From positions 1 through 35,156 of the forward strand of contig JALVQM010000300.1 of assembly GCA_027025615.1 (NCBI GenBank): a DNA stretch of 35,156 nucleotides. Direction: 5' to 3'. The translations under genes and the position numbers were made by a program. Shown piece after piece: positions 26,020 through 33,391 of this stretch. The notes under the pieces are model-generated. The model saw only the letters and a list, made by a program, of their open reading frames with translations, had not been told where the DNA came from and ran no database searches. How positions within the stretch are numbered: the stretch's first letter is position 1; the number at the start of each line of letters is the position of its first letter. Source of the DNA: Desulfobacteraceae bacterium. Lineage in GTDB: Bacteria > Desulfobacterota > Desulfobacteria > Desulfobacterales > Desulfosarcinaceae.

Positions 26020-26335
26020 CTCCTATAATTGATTTTCGAACTTGGGATCTCCAAGAATCCGGTTGTTTCCATTCATGACAGCAGCTTCACAGGAAAGCCG
26101 CTTTCACCTTTAAAAATCCATACCACCGACGGTTGCCAAATACAACTTTTCATCTCCTTTGTTTTATTTTGACAAGATACTGGTCCGGATTCAAAAGATG
26201 ACTTGCGATCATTTGCTCTCGGCTCTACCAACTGCTTGACATCGTTCAAGCTAGTCTGTTATGTGTCCTCCTTGCGTCAGTATTGCTTTTTGTAACCCCG
26301 ATTGACCTGCCAGACTTTATCTTATGCAGGATTAA
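26020..26335. other. Divergent intergenic region between metK and the F0 operon
   Basis: The 316-base gap must hold the metK promoter (-) and the F0 operon promoter (+). I looked on the metK side for SAM or SAH riboswitch cores and recognised none. A 26-codon frame at 26153-26073 (-) follows AAAGGAG but with no spacer, so it is unlikely to be a leader peptide. A promoter-like element for the F0 operon is listed separately. Confidence 0.5.
26236..26265 (+). promoter_or_regulatory. Candidate extended -10 promoter of the F0 operon
   Basis: A perfect TTGACA (26236-26241) precedes, by 18 bases, TATGTG (26260-26265), with a TG one base before it, giving an extended -10. It lies about 70 bases upstream of the first F0 gene. 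The -10 hexamer itself is weak. Confidence 0.45.
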
Positions 26336-26596
26336 ATGGTTTTTGAATACGAAAAAAACCGCTCGTGGGTTGAAAATTTAACCTTGGTTATGCAGCTGGG
26401 CCTGACAATGGCGGGAAGCATAGCCTTTTGTTTCCTGATTGGTCGCTTCCTGGACAGATGGCTCGGAACCAAGGGAATTTTTATCGCCATATTCACGCTT
26501 CTGGGAGTTGTTGGAGGAGCCGTCACGGCATACCGCCAAATAAAAGAGAGTATGCCAGGGGTAAAAGACAATACTGAAAATAATAGCAAGCCGTAG
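26336..26596 (+). CDS. AtpZ/AtpI-family F0 accessory protein
   Basis: This 86-residue protein with two membrane helices opens the F0 operon. It has the AtpZ/AtpI pattern: a first helix with MQLGLTMAGSIAFCFLIGRFLDRWLG, a short GTKGIF loop, a second helix GVVGGAVTAYRQI and a charged tail. Members of this family lie at the head of ATP synthase operons and have been linked to c-ring assembly or divalent cation handling. AGGA lies four bases before the ATG. Confidence 0.88.
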   Translation: MVFEYEKNRSWVENLTLVMQLGLTMAGSIAFCFLIGRFLDRWLGTKGIFIAIFTLLGVVGGAVTAYRQIKESMPGVKDNTENNSKP

Positions 26597-26613
26597 AACA
26601 GGAATTCTGTCCG

Positions 26614-27012
26614 GTGAAAAACACCTTGCATGATACTTGTGTTACCACTATGGTTCTGGCCATTGTTTCTGCTCTGATTCTCAACTGGCTGGTTTCACCG
26701 GCAGCTGCTGCAGGAATTGTCCTCGGCGCCGTCTTCAGTGCACTCAACTTCATTCTTATTCCGCTTGGCTGGCGTTTTTGCCTTGCAGCTGACCGCAAAA
26801 GGGCCAGCGCACTTTCACTGGCCAGTATTGTCGGGCGCTACCTGATTCTCAGTTTGCCTTTGGTTTTTTCCGCCAACAGCTCCAGGGTAAGTTTCCTGAC
26901 TACTGCTGTCGGGATCATGGCTGTTCAAATTTATCTTATCGCCTCGCACGCTGCCGGTAAGCTAAAACTGGCTCTGTTCGGGGAAACCAGGAAAGGCGAA
27001 TCCATTAAATGA
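26614..27012 (+). CDS. ATP synthase subunit I-like membrane protein
   Basis: This small hydrophobic protein (132 residues) has four predicted membrane segments and lies between the AtpZ-like gene and subunit a, the usual place of the AtpI/subunit I protein that assists c-ring assembly. The first half contains the LNWLVSPAAAAGIVLGAVFSALNFILIPLGW pattern typical of this family in deltaproteobacteria. It starts with GTG at 26614, preceded by AGGAAT, and overlaps the next gene by four bases (ATGA). Sequence conservation in this family is low, so the assignment rests partly on position. Confidence 0.8.
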   Translation: MKNTLHDTCVTTMVLAIVSALILNWLVSPAAAAGIVLGAVFSALNFILIPLGWRFCLAADRKRASALSLASIVGRYLILSLPLVFSANSSRVSFLTTAVGIMAVQIYLIASHAAGKLKLALFGETRKGESIK

Positions 27013-27683
27013 ACGACCTGGGCAAAGTTCATCAACTGGTTTTTAAGGCTGGAGATTTCAATTTTGTCTTCAATCTGGAAGCCATAGCAATGACTTTGAT
27101 TGTTATCATTGTTCTTTTGGCTTTTGCCATCCTGGCCACCCGCAAGCGCGATTTTTTGCCACGCCCGTTACAGGTGCTGGGGGAAATCTTTGTTTCCCAG
27201 TTCTACCAGTTGACTGAAGACGCTCTGGACAAGAAAATGGCGGCCAAATACGCACCCATGATCTGCTCTTTGTTCATGTTCATGCTGATTTCCAATTGGT
27301 TGGGAATCATCCCTCACCTTGAAGAACCGACCAAAGATTTAAATACGCCCCTCGGGCTTGGTATAATGGGCTTCTGTATCGCCCATTGGGCAGGTATAAA
27401 GACCAAAGGTTTCAAAAACTACATCAAAGAATATTTTCAACCGATTTTTTTCATGATGCCCCTCAATCTGATTGGAGAGCTGGCCAAAATCGTATCAATT
27501 TCGTTTCGTTTGTTCGGCAACATCATGGGTGGTTCGATCATTATCCTCGTGGTATCGCATCTTTGCTACAGTCTTGTTTTGCCTCCTTTTCTTAATGCGT
27601 TTTTCGGATTGTTCGTGGGAACCATTCAGGCATTTGTTTTTACTATGTTAACAGTGGTTTACATTTCGGTGCAAGTAAAATAG
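27009..27683 (+). CDS. atpB: F0 ATP synthase subunit a
   Basis: Subunit a provides the ion half-channels next to the c-ring. The essential arginine lies in SISFRLFGNIMGG. The region upstream of it contains the long helix LIGELAKIV, with the conserved glutamate, and the family motif LISNWLGIIPHLEEPTKDLNTPLGLG near residues 93-118. At 224 residues it is of the short bacterial type with about five or six helices. Translation is coupled to the preceding gene through ATGA. It serves both c-type subunits encoded just downstream. Confidence 0.95.
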   Translation: MNDLGKVHQLVFKAGDFNFVFNLEAIAMTLIVIIVLLAFAILATRKRDFLPRPLQVLGEIFVSQFYQLTEDALDKKMAAKYAPMICSLFMFMLISNWLGIIPHLEEPTKDLNTPLGLGIMGFCIAHWAGIKTKGFKNYIKEYFQPIFFMMPLNLIGELAKIVSISFRLFGNIMGGSIIILVVSHLCYSLVLPPFLNAFFGLFVGTIQAFVFTMLTVVYISVQVK

Positions 27684-27692
27684 GAGACCACA

Positions 27693-28661
27693 TTGGACCT
27701 GATAGCCTCTGGAAAAATGGCTGCCTTTTTCAGCTCTGGAATATGCATTGGACTCGGTGCAGTGGGTGCCGCCATAGGTGAAGGTTATACGGCTGCTATT
27801 GCTAATCGAGCTGTTTCCAGGAGTCCTGAACGCTCGGGTGACATCCTCAAAAACATGCTGGTCGGGCAGGCGGTGGCTGAATCGGCTTCCATTTTTGCCC
27901 TGGTTATTGCCATCCTGTTGTTGTTCATGGATATTGAAGGTCATGGTGTTTTACAAAGCGCCGCTCTTCTCGGCGCTGGTTTGAGTATGGGATTCGGTGC
28001 CATGGGAGCCGGCATTGGAGCCGGTTTTCCCGGAGGTCAGGCTTGCCTTGGAATTTCACGTCAACCTCAGGTAACATCTTCACTGACGACCAACATGCTG
28101 ATAGGGTCGGCAGTCTGCCAGACACCGGCCATATTTTCCATGGTGGTTGCACTGATGCTCGTCTTCATGAATTTTGATCAAACACCGGCCGCTCCAGGGT
28201 GGGCTGCCATGTTGGGAGCCGGCCTGAGCACCGGTCTGGCTGCCATCGGGTCAGGCTACGGAGGGGGGCTGGCCGCCGGAGCAAGCTGTGAGGGCATTGC
28301 CCGTCAGCCAAGAACAGTCGGGCAGGTAACCACCACCATGCTGGTGGGGCAAGCTGTTGCTCAAACCCCGTCGATTTTCGGCCTTTTGGTCAGTTTTATA
28401 TTGATGTTCAAAACATTTGCGGCGTCTTCAGCCCTGGCTCCGGCAATGGGACTGCTTTCAGCCGGTTTGTGTATGGGCTTGGGGGGCATCGGTCCAGGCA
28501 TCGGCAATGGTTCAGCCGCTGAATCGGCCGTCAGGTGGGTTGCCCGTAACGTAGAGCAGTCCGATGTTCTGATGAGGCTGATGCTGGTGGGCCAGGCGGT
28601 TTCACAATCAACAGCTATTTATGCGATGGTAATCAGCCTGGTGTTGATATTTGTCGTCTAA
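27693..28661 (+). CDS. atpE: Fused four-hairpin F0 subunit c with a single intact ion site
   Basis: The 322-residue protein consists of four tandem c-subunit hairpins (about 1-80, 85-160, 168-240 and 247-322), eight membrane helices in all. Each hairpin keeps the loop R-(Q/S/N)-P/E region and the second-helix motif L(V/I)G(Q/S)AV. Only hairpin 1 has the ion-binding carboxylates, E30 in helix 1 and E63 in helix 2, followed by S64. In hairpins 2, 3 and 4 the helix 1 position is A110, G191 and N272, and the essential helix 2 carboxylate is replaced by Q143, Q224 and Q305. It starts with TTG 27693, six bases after GGAG. It should enter the rotor beside the single-hairpin c encoded 26 bases downstream. 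Confidence 0.93.
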   Translation: MDLIASGKMAAFFSSGICIGLGAVGAAIGEGYTAAIANRAVSRSPERSGDILKNMLVGQAVAESASIFALVIAILLLFMDIEGHGVLQSAALLGAGLSMGFGAMGAGIGAGFPGGQACLGISRQPQVTSSLTTNMLIGSAVCQTPAIFSMVVALMLVFMNFDQTPAAPGWAAMLGAGLSTGLAAIGSGYGGGLAAGASCEGIARQPRTVGQVTTTMLVGQAVAQTPSIFGLLVSFILMFKTFAASSALAPAMGLLSAGLCMGLGGIGPGIGNGSAAESAVRWVARNVEQSDVLMRLMLVGQAVSQSTAIYAMVISLVLIFVV

Positions 28662-28687
28662 CATTAAATTTGTAAACGGAGGAAACA

Positions 28688-28936
28688 ATGGCTATCGAAG
28701 GTGCAGATCTGATTAAGGCAGCGGCTTTTCTAGGGGCAGGAATCTCCATGGGCCTGGGTGCAATAGGACCCGGCGTTGGCGAAGGCATGGTGGCAGCCAA
28801 GGCCTGCGAGGCCATCGGTAAAAATCCCAAGGAAGCCGGACTGTTGACCAGAACAATGCTGGTTGGCCAGGCAGTTGCAGAATCCACCGGAATTTACTCT
28901 CTGGTGATCGCATTGCTGTTGCTGTTTGTCGTTTAA
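28688..28936 (+). CDS. atpE: F0 subunit c, two-carboxylate Na+-type
   Basis: This is the standard single-hairpin rotor subunit, 82 residues with two helices. The polar loop is KNPKE. The second helix holds V63, E65, S66 and Y70 in GQAVAESTGIYSLVIALLLL, the full Na+-binding set known from Ilyobacter tartaricus. At position 32, where that organism has Gln, this protein has Glu (GPGVGEG). The E32/E65 pair is the two-carboxylate motif described for the Na+ ATP synthase of Fusobacterium nucleatum. A strong GGAGG precedes the ATG, suggesting high expression. It follows the fused c gene closely. Confidence 0.96.
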   Translation: MAIEGADLIKAAAFLGAGISMGLGAIGPGVGEGMVAAKACEAIGKNPKEAGLLTRTMLVGQAVAESTGIYSLVIALLLLFVV

Positions 28937-28991
28937 TCGGCCAATTTCCGGTCGTATTTCAAAAACATAGATTTTGCGGGGGACGCCCAGG

Positions 28992-29444
28992 ATGTCCATC
29001 GTCAGCAATATTGCCCTTATTTCCATCAACGCTACGCTGGTGGTACAAGTTCTCCTTTTTTTGCTCCTGGTATGGTTGCTCAACCGGATCATGATCAAAC
29101 CACTGCGCCTGATTATGGCGGAACGAAAAGAGCATCTTAAACGCATAGAAAGCGACATTCTGTCGGCCCGCCAGGACCACCAGCAGCTGGAGGAAGAAAT
29201 ACACGCCCAGGAAGCTGAAGCCCGACGGGAGGGACTCCGGATCAGGCAGGAGCTTGAAACCGATGGCTTCAACGCTGCCGCAGAAATCCTGGATCAGGCT
29301 CGCCGGCAAATCGCGTCCCAAAGAGAAAAAACCATGGCAGATATCAATAAAGCCCTGGATAAAGTCCGCTCTGAAATGGAAACCGAGGCCCAGCAGCTTG
29401 CCACCAGGATTATGGAGATTGTGCTTAACCGGAGGCTGTCATAG
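28992..29444 (+). CDS. atpF: F0 subunit b-type peripheral stalk protein (b')
   Basis: A single N-terminal membrane helix (about residues 13-30) is followed by a long, highly charged coiled coil rich in E, R, Q and A, the design of b-type stalk subunits. The segment NRIMIKPLRLIMAERKEHLKRIE is the usual helix-to-stalk hinge. I chose ATG 28992, giving 150 residues; a TTG at 28974 in frame is less likely. It lies one base before the second b gene. In organisms with two different b subunits, b and b' form a heterodimer; this shorter one is probably b'. Confidence 0.88.
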   Translation: MSIVSNIALISINATLVVQVLLFLLLVWLLNRIMIKPLRLIMAERKEHLKRIESDILSARQDHQQLEEEIHAQEAEARREGLRIRQELETDGFNAAAEILDQARRQIASQREKTMADINKALDKVRSEMETEAQQLATRIMEIVLNRRLS

Positions 29445-29445
29445 C

Positions 29446-30027
29446 ATGAAACGAAAAATCATACTAATATTTCTGGCCGTATTAATTATCCCGACTGTCT
29501 TTCCCCTCGGGAATCACGTCGTTTTGGCAGCCGAAAGCAGTGGTTTCAATCGTGCAACTTACGATATTATAATGCGTTGGGTAAACTTTCTGATCCTTGC
29601 AGCCCTGCTTATAAAATACGGCCGCGGTCCCATAATGAACTTTCTCAACGGACAGAAAGAACAGATCAAAGAAGAAATATCCCAATTAGAAGCCAAGAAA
29701 AAACAGGTTGTAGAGCAAATAGAAGAAGCCCGCATCCTGCTAAAACAGCGCGCCGACCGTATAGAGCAGATAAAACAGAAAATCATTGCCGATGGAACCC
29801 GGGAAAAAGAACGAATTATTAACCAGGCACGTCGTGAAAGCCAGCATCTTCTGGAAAGTGCCGGTCACAAAATGGAGCACCAAATCCGTCAGGCCCGCGA
29901 AACTGTTAGGGCTGAAATGATTGATCAGGCGGTTGCCTTGGCTACCAAACGCCTGCCGGAACTAATGACCCAGGCTGATTCTGAAAATCTTGTCGCCAAA
30001 TTCATTGAAGCAACAGAAAAATTTTAA
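29446..30027 (+). CDS. atpF: F0 subunit b peripheral stalk protein
   Basis: The product (193 residues) starts with a hydrophobic leader (residues 1-28), followed by a second hydrophobic helix in YDIIMRWVNFLILAALLIKYGRGPI, a typical subunit b segment, and a long coiled coil to residue 160. Its early part resembles the leader-bearing b subunits of deltaproteobacteria. GGAGG lies ten bases before the ATG at 29446, which is within a longer open frame. The next genes are unrelated, so delta, alpha, gamma, beta and epsilon must be encoded elsewhere. Confidence 0.9.
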   Translation: MKRKIILIFLAVLIIPTVFPLGNHVVLAAESSGFNRATYDIIMRWVNFLILAALLIKYGRGPIMNFLNGQKEQIKEEISQLEAKKKQVVEQIEEARILLKQRADRIEQIKQKIIADGTREKERIINQARRESQHLLESAGHKMEHQIRQARETVRAEMIDQAVALATKRLPELMTQADSENLVAKFIEATEKF

Positions 30028-30256
30028 GGAATCCAACAGCCCATTATCCCTGTCAATACATCCTCCAACCTGAACGACTTTTTACGGCTCTTTTCAAATC
30101 GGCCGGTGATTTAAATATCAAATAAGATCGCAACAATTCCTAATTTGTTAAAAGATGGACTTGATTTTCCATAGCCACAAGAGTATGCAATTTGCCTTGT
30201 TCCTCAACAAAGCTGCATCTAAACCGATAACTGTTTGATTTGAAAGGAAGATACTC

Positions 30257-30976
30257 ATGAAAAATTCACAAAAAGGATCTGTCTCCATTGAAGAATTCGT
30301 GCGCAATATCACCAAAAAATGGGAAGAAATGCATTCTGACGAGTTCAAGAAACTTGAGGCAGACCTACCGGTAATTACAGTCAGCATGGAACCGGGAAGT
30401 GGAGGCTGCCTGATTGCCAAGGAAATTGCCAGCCAGCTTGGTTTTGATTTTTTCCATCGCGATATAATCCATAAAATAGCCGAAAGTGCCCGCATAAGCG
30501 CCAAGGTAATAGAATCTCTTGAAAAAGAACGCCTTTCAGGTGTCCAGGATTTTATTGCTTCCCTGGTAAAAGATTCCTATATTCATCCCAGTATTTACCT
30601 CGAACATTTGATGAAGATAGTCTCTACCATTGGCAAACACGGTCGGGCGGTGATTGTAGGGCGGGGGGCCAACTTTATCCTTCCGCCTGAAGAGCGCTTC
30701 AGTGTAAGGGTCATAGCTCCACTGGAAACCCGTATCGCCAATGTGACCCGACTTTTCGGTGTGCCAAGCGATACGGCAAAAAGGCGGATAATGATCCGCC
30801 AGTCGAAGCGCCAGGCGTTTGTCCGCCAGAGCTTCAATGCCGACATCAACGATCCCGGCCATTACGACCTGGTGATCAACTCCGGCAGAATGAATGTTGA
30901 ATCAGCGGTAGAAGCTGTGATTGGAGCCGTGGTTGGATGTCTTGGGAAAAACAAGAAAGGTATGGTTGTCAAGTGA
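30257..30976 (+). CDS. Cytidylate kinase-like family protein
   Basis: This 239-residue protein matches the cytidylate kinase-like family (PF13189 type): VITVSMEPGSGGCLIAKEIASQLGFDFFHRDII contains a P-loop-like EPGSGG and the HRD segment typical of the family, followed by GRGANFIL and the VRVIAPLETRIANV motif. The family is frequent in anaerobic deltaproteobacteria, and its substrate is not established. AAAGGAAG lies before the ATG, and a 229-base gap separates it from the F0 operon. Its stop overlaps the GTG start of iadA by four bases, so the two are translated together. Confidence 0.88.
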   Translation: MKNSQKGSVSIEEFVRNITKKWEEMHSDEFKKLEADLPVITVSMEPGSGGCLIAKEIASQLGFDFFHRDIIHKIAESARISAKVIESLEKERLSGVQDFIASLVKDSYIHPSIYLEHLMKIVSTIGKHGRAVIVGRGANFILPPEERFSVRVIAPLETRIANVTRLFGVPSDTAKRRIMIRQSKRQAFVRQSFNADINDPGHYDLVINSGRMNVESAVEAVIGAVVGCLGKNKKGMVVK

Positions 30977-32145
30977 ATCACTCCGGGGAAGTAATTACAT
31001 CTGATCAGCAGCCACCGCTTCTTCTGGTAAAAGGTGGTCATGTCTATACACCCCAAGACCAGGGTGAATTGGATATCTTGACATGTGATGAACGTATCCT
31101 GAAAATAGCCCCGCGGATCGACCCACCCCCTGGTATTGCCGTTAAAATAGTCGACGCCCGGAAAAAGTTGGTCATTCCAGGCCTGATCGACCTCCATGTC
31201 CACCTGCTTGGGGGAGGAGGTGAGGGTGGTTTCGGCACCCGTATGCCTGAAATCAGTTTGAAGACCATACTTGAAGCTGGTGTAACTTCGGTGGTAGGGT
31301 GCCTTGGAACGGATGACGTTACCCGCAGGCTCGAAAGTCTGCTCGCAAAGGCCCTCCAACTCAGGGACGAAGGAATATCCGCTTACATTTATACCGGCTC
31401 CTACCATGTCCCTCCGCCGACCATTACCGGCAGTATCCGCAAGGACATAGCCTTGATAGACCCTATTGTCGGGGTCGGCGAACTGGCCATATCCGACCAC
31501 CGCTGTTCCCAGCCGACTTTTGAAGAATTTGTCCGGATTGCAGCCGAGGCCCGTACCGGTGGCATGATCGGGGGCAAAGCCGGACTTGTCCACCTGCACG
31601 TGGGCAACGGCGAAAAACGCTTATCACTGCTTATAAAAACGGTTAAAGAAACTGAAATTCCTATTGGCCAGTTTCTGCCCACCCATGTCAACCGCACGGC
31701 GGAGCTGTTCGAGCACGCCCTGGAATTTGCCCGGATGGGGGGCAATATCGATCTCACCGCAGGCTCAGCAGCCCTTGCCTTTGGACTGGATACCACTTCG
31801 GCCCTTGAAATGATAAGCAAAGAAAACATAAACCTAGATCAAATTACCCTCAGCTCGGACAGCAACGGCTCCATGCCGATTTTCAATTCCAGGGGTCAAT
31901 TGGTCCGCTTGGCGGTTGGTCAAATTAGTGTTCTTCCAAAGGCCTTGCGAAGTCTGCACGCCTCCGGGATGCCTTTGGATCAGGCCCTTTGTCCGTTCAC
32001 GGCAAACCCGGCCAGCAGGCTGGGCCTTGCCCGGCGCAAGGGACGCCTTGAACCCGGGATGGATGCCGATATTATTTTGCTTGATTCAACAAACCTGGAA
32101 ATTGACACAGTGATCGCCAGGGGCAAGTTGATGCTACCCGTTTAA
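30973..32145 (+). CDS. iadA: Isoaspartyl dipeptidase (beta-aspartyl peptidase)
   Basis: This amidohydrolase-fold metallopeptidase splits isoaspartyl dipeptides that arise from damaged or degraded proteins. Its binuclear metal ligands are visible: HVH in GLIDLHVHLLGG (near residues 75-77), the bridging glutamate in GVGELAISDHR, which is the IadA variant of the usual carbamylated lysine, the histidines in LVHLHVG and FLPTHVNR, and the aspartate in SSDSNGS. I set the start at GTG 30973, overlapping the previous stop as GTGA, which gives 390 residues, equal to E. coli IadA. The open frame also contains an ATG at 30937, but those residues are read from the upstream gene's sequence. Confidence 0.93.
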   Translation: MNHSGEVITSDQQPPLLLVKGGHVYTPQDQGELDILTCDERILKIAPRIDPPPGIAVKIVDARKKLVIPGLIDLHVHLLGGGGEGGFGTRMPEISLKTILEAGVTSVVGCLGTDDVTRRLESLLAKALQLRDEGISAYIYTGSYHVPPPTITGSIRKDIALIDPIVGVGELAISDHRCSQPTFEEFVRIAAEARTGGMIGGKAGLVHLHVGNGEKRLSLLIKTVKETEIPIGQFLPTHVNRTAELFEHALEFARMGGNIDLTAGSAALAFGLDTTSALEMISKENINLDQITLSSDSNGSMPIFNSRGQLVRLAVGQISVLPKALRSLHASGMPLDQALCPFTANPASRLGLARRKGRLEPGMDADIILLDSTNLEIDTVIARGKLMLPV

Positions 32146-32159
32146 CAAGAATAACTCTC

Positions 32160-33245
32160 ATGAATCCCATAAAAGAAATTATTGAGCTTACAAAAAAACT
32201 GATCAGTTTTCGATCAACCCACGACCGTCCTGAAGAAATCCGCAAATGTTGTCTGTTTGTCTCCGACTGGTTTGCCGTTCACGGAATTGAACACCGCTGC
32301 ATAGAAAACTCCGGCTATCTTTCTCTGGTGGTCATGCCCAAACCAGATTACACACCGGTTCTGCTCATGTCCCACCTGGATGTGGTGGCAGGTCCCGGGC
32401 AACTTTTCATCCCCCGGATGGAAGGCAATATTCTTTGGGGCCGGGGAAGCATTGATGACAAATATGCCGTTGCCCTGTCCATGGTTTTGTTAAAAGAAAT
32501 ACTTGCCCAACGGCCAGGTGCCGATAGCAACTGGCCCGTAGGCCTGCTGATCACCAGCGATGAAGAAATCGGCGGCAAACAGGGCGCCGGCAAAATACTG
32601 CCTTCGATTCGCACCGATTTTGGCATCGCCCTGGACGGAGGTCGTCCCGGCAGCATAGTAGTCAAAGAAAAGGGTATTCTAAAAATACGACTGACAACCC
32701 GGGGGAAAAGCGCCCATGGCAGCCGGCCCTGGCTGGGAAAAAATGCAATAACGGCCCTGCTAGCCGACATCCAGGCTATCATGGGATTATTCGAACCCTA
32801 TCCTGATGACCCGGGCCACTGGCACCGCACCTGCAACGTGGGACTCATCAGCGGCGGCCGGGTTTCCAACCAGGTTCCGGACCTGGCAGAAGCAATCCTG
32901 GATGTACGCTTTACAGAAAATGACAACCCTGACCTTCTGGTGGCTGAAATGCAAGCCGCTGTCCAGGGTACCCTGGTGGTTGAAGAAAGGGCGCAAATGC
33001 TTGTTTCGCGCCCCTCAAGCCACCTTGATCTTTTGCTTGAATGCTGCCCCGGCGCCAGTCTAGAGGCTGAACATGGCAGCAGTGACGCCCGCTATCTAAC
33101 CCAATTCGGCATGAACGGTGTGGTCTGGGGAGCAGACGGCCAAATGAGTCAACATTCGGACAATGAACATGTCCTGGTTCCCAGTATTGAACTTGTATAT
33201 CAGCGCCTTTTACAGTTCATTAAACAGTTGGACAAAACCGGCTGA
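32160..33245 (+). CDS. M20-family metallopeptidase
   Basis: This zinc peptidase of the M20 (ArgE/DapE/CPG2) group keeps its metal and catalytic residues: H72 and D74 in LLMSHLDVVAGP, bridging D99 in GRGSIDDKYA, the catalytic pair E135/E136 in TSDEEIGG, D159 in ALDGG, and a C-terminal histidine in MSQHSDNEH (H332 or H337). A dimerisation domain lies between about 170 and 285. Substrates in this family include dipeptides and N-acyl amino acids, and sequence does not settle which. It follows iadA by 14 bases, so a joint role in using peptides is likely. No strong Shine-Dalgarno site is seen. Confidence 0.9.
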   Translation: MNPIKEIIELTKKLISFRSTHDRPEEIRKCCLFVSDWFAVHGIEHRCIENSGYLSLVVMPKPDYTPVLLMSHLDVVAGPGQLFIPRMEGNILWGRGSIDDKYAVALSMVLLKEILAQRPGADSNWPVGLLITSDEEIGGKQGAGKILPSIRTDFGIALDGGRPGSIVVKEKGILKIRLTTRGKSAHGSRPWLGKNAITALLADIQAIMGLFEPYPDDPGHWHRTCNVGLISGGRVSNQVPDLAEAILDVRFTENDNPDLLVAEMQAAVQGTLVVEERAQMLVSRPSSHLDLLLECCPGASLEAEHGSSDARYLTQFGMNGVVWGADGQMSQHSDNEHVLVPSIELVYQRLLQFIKQLDKTG

Positions 33246-33391
33246 TGATGAAATGCGTTTCAGCGCACAACACCATTAATGCATTGACCTGCCGTTATGA
33301 CTACGGCTGTTTCCACCAGGGCGAAGTAACTTTGAATTGATATACCCACATCTATCCAGCGGCAGACTGGTCTATGATCTCTGTCAAGGCT

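Noticed and set aside
26073-26153. 26-codon frame on the - strand upstream of metK, preceded by AAAGGAG, as a possible leader peptide.
   Set aside because: The ribosome site abuts the ATG with no spacer, and the peptide has no run of methionine codons or other regulatory feature.
26020-26335. Possible SAM or SAH riboswitch before metK-ahcY.
   Set aside because: I looked for the conserved cores on the - strand and found no convincing match; a covariance search would be needed to exclude it fully.
27693-28661. Fused c protein taken as a V-type K subunit or unrelated membrane protein.
   Set aside because: Each hairpin keeps F-type c motifs (LVGQAV in helix 2), and the gene lies between subunit a and a standard c in an F0 operon.
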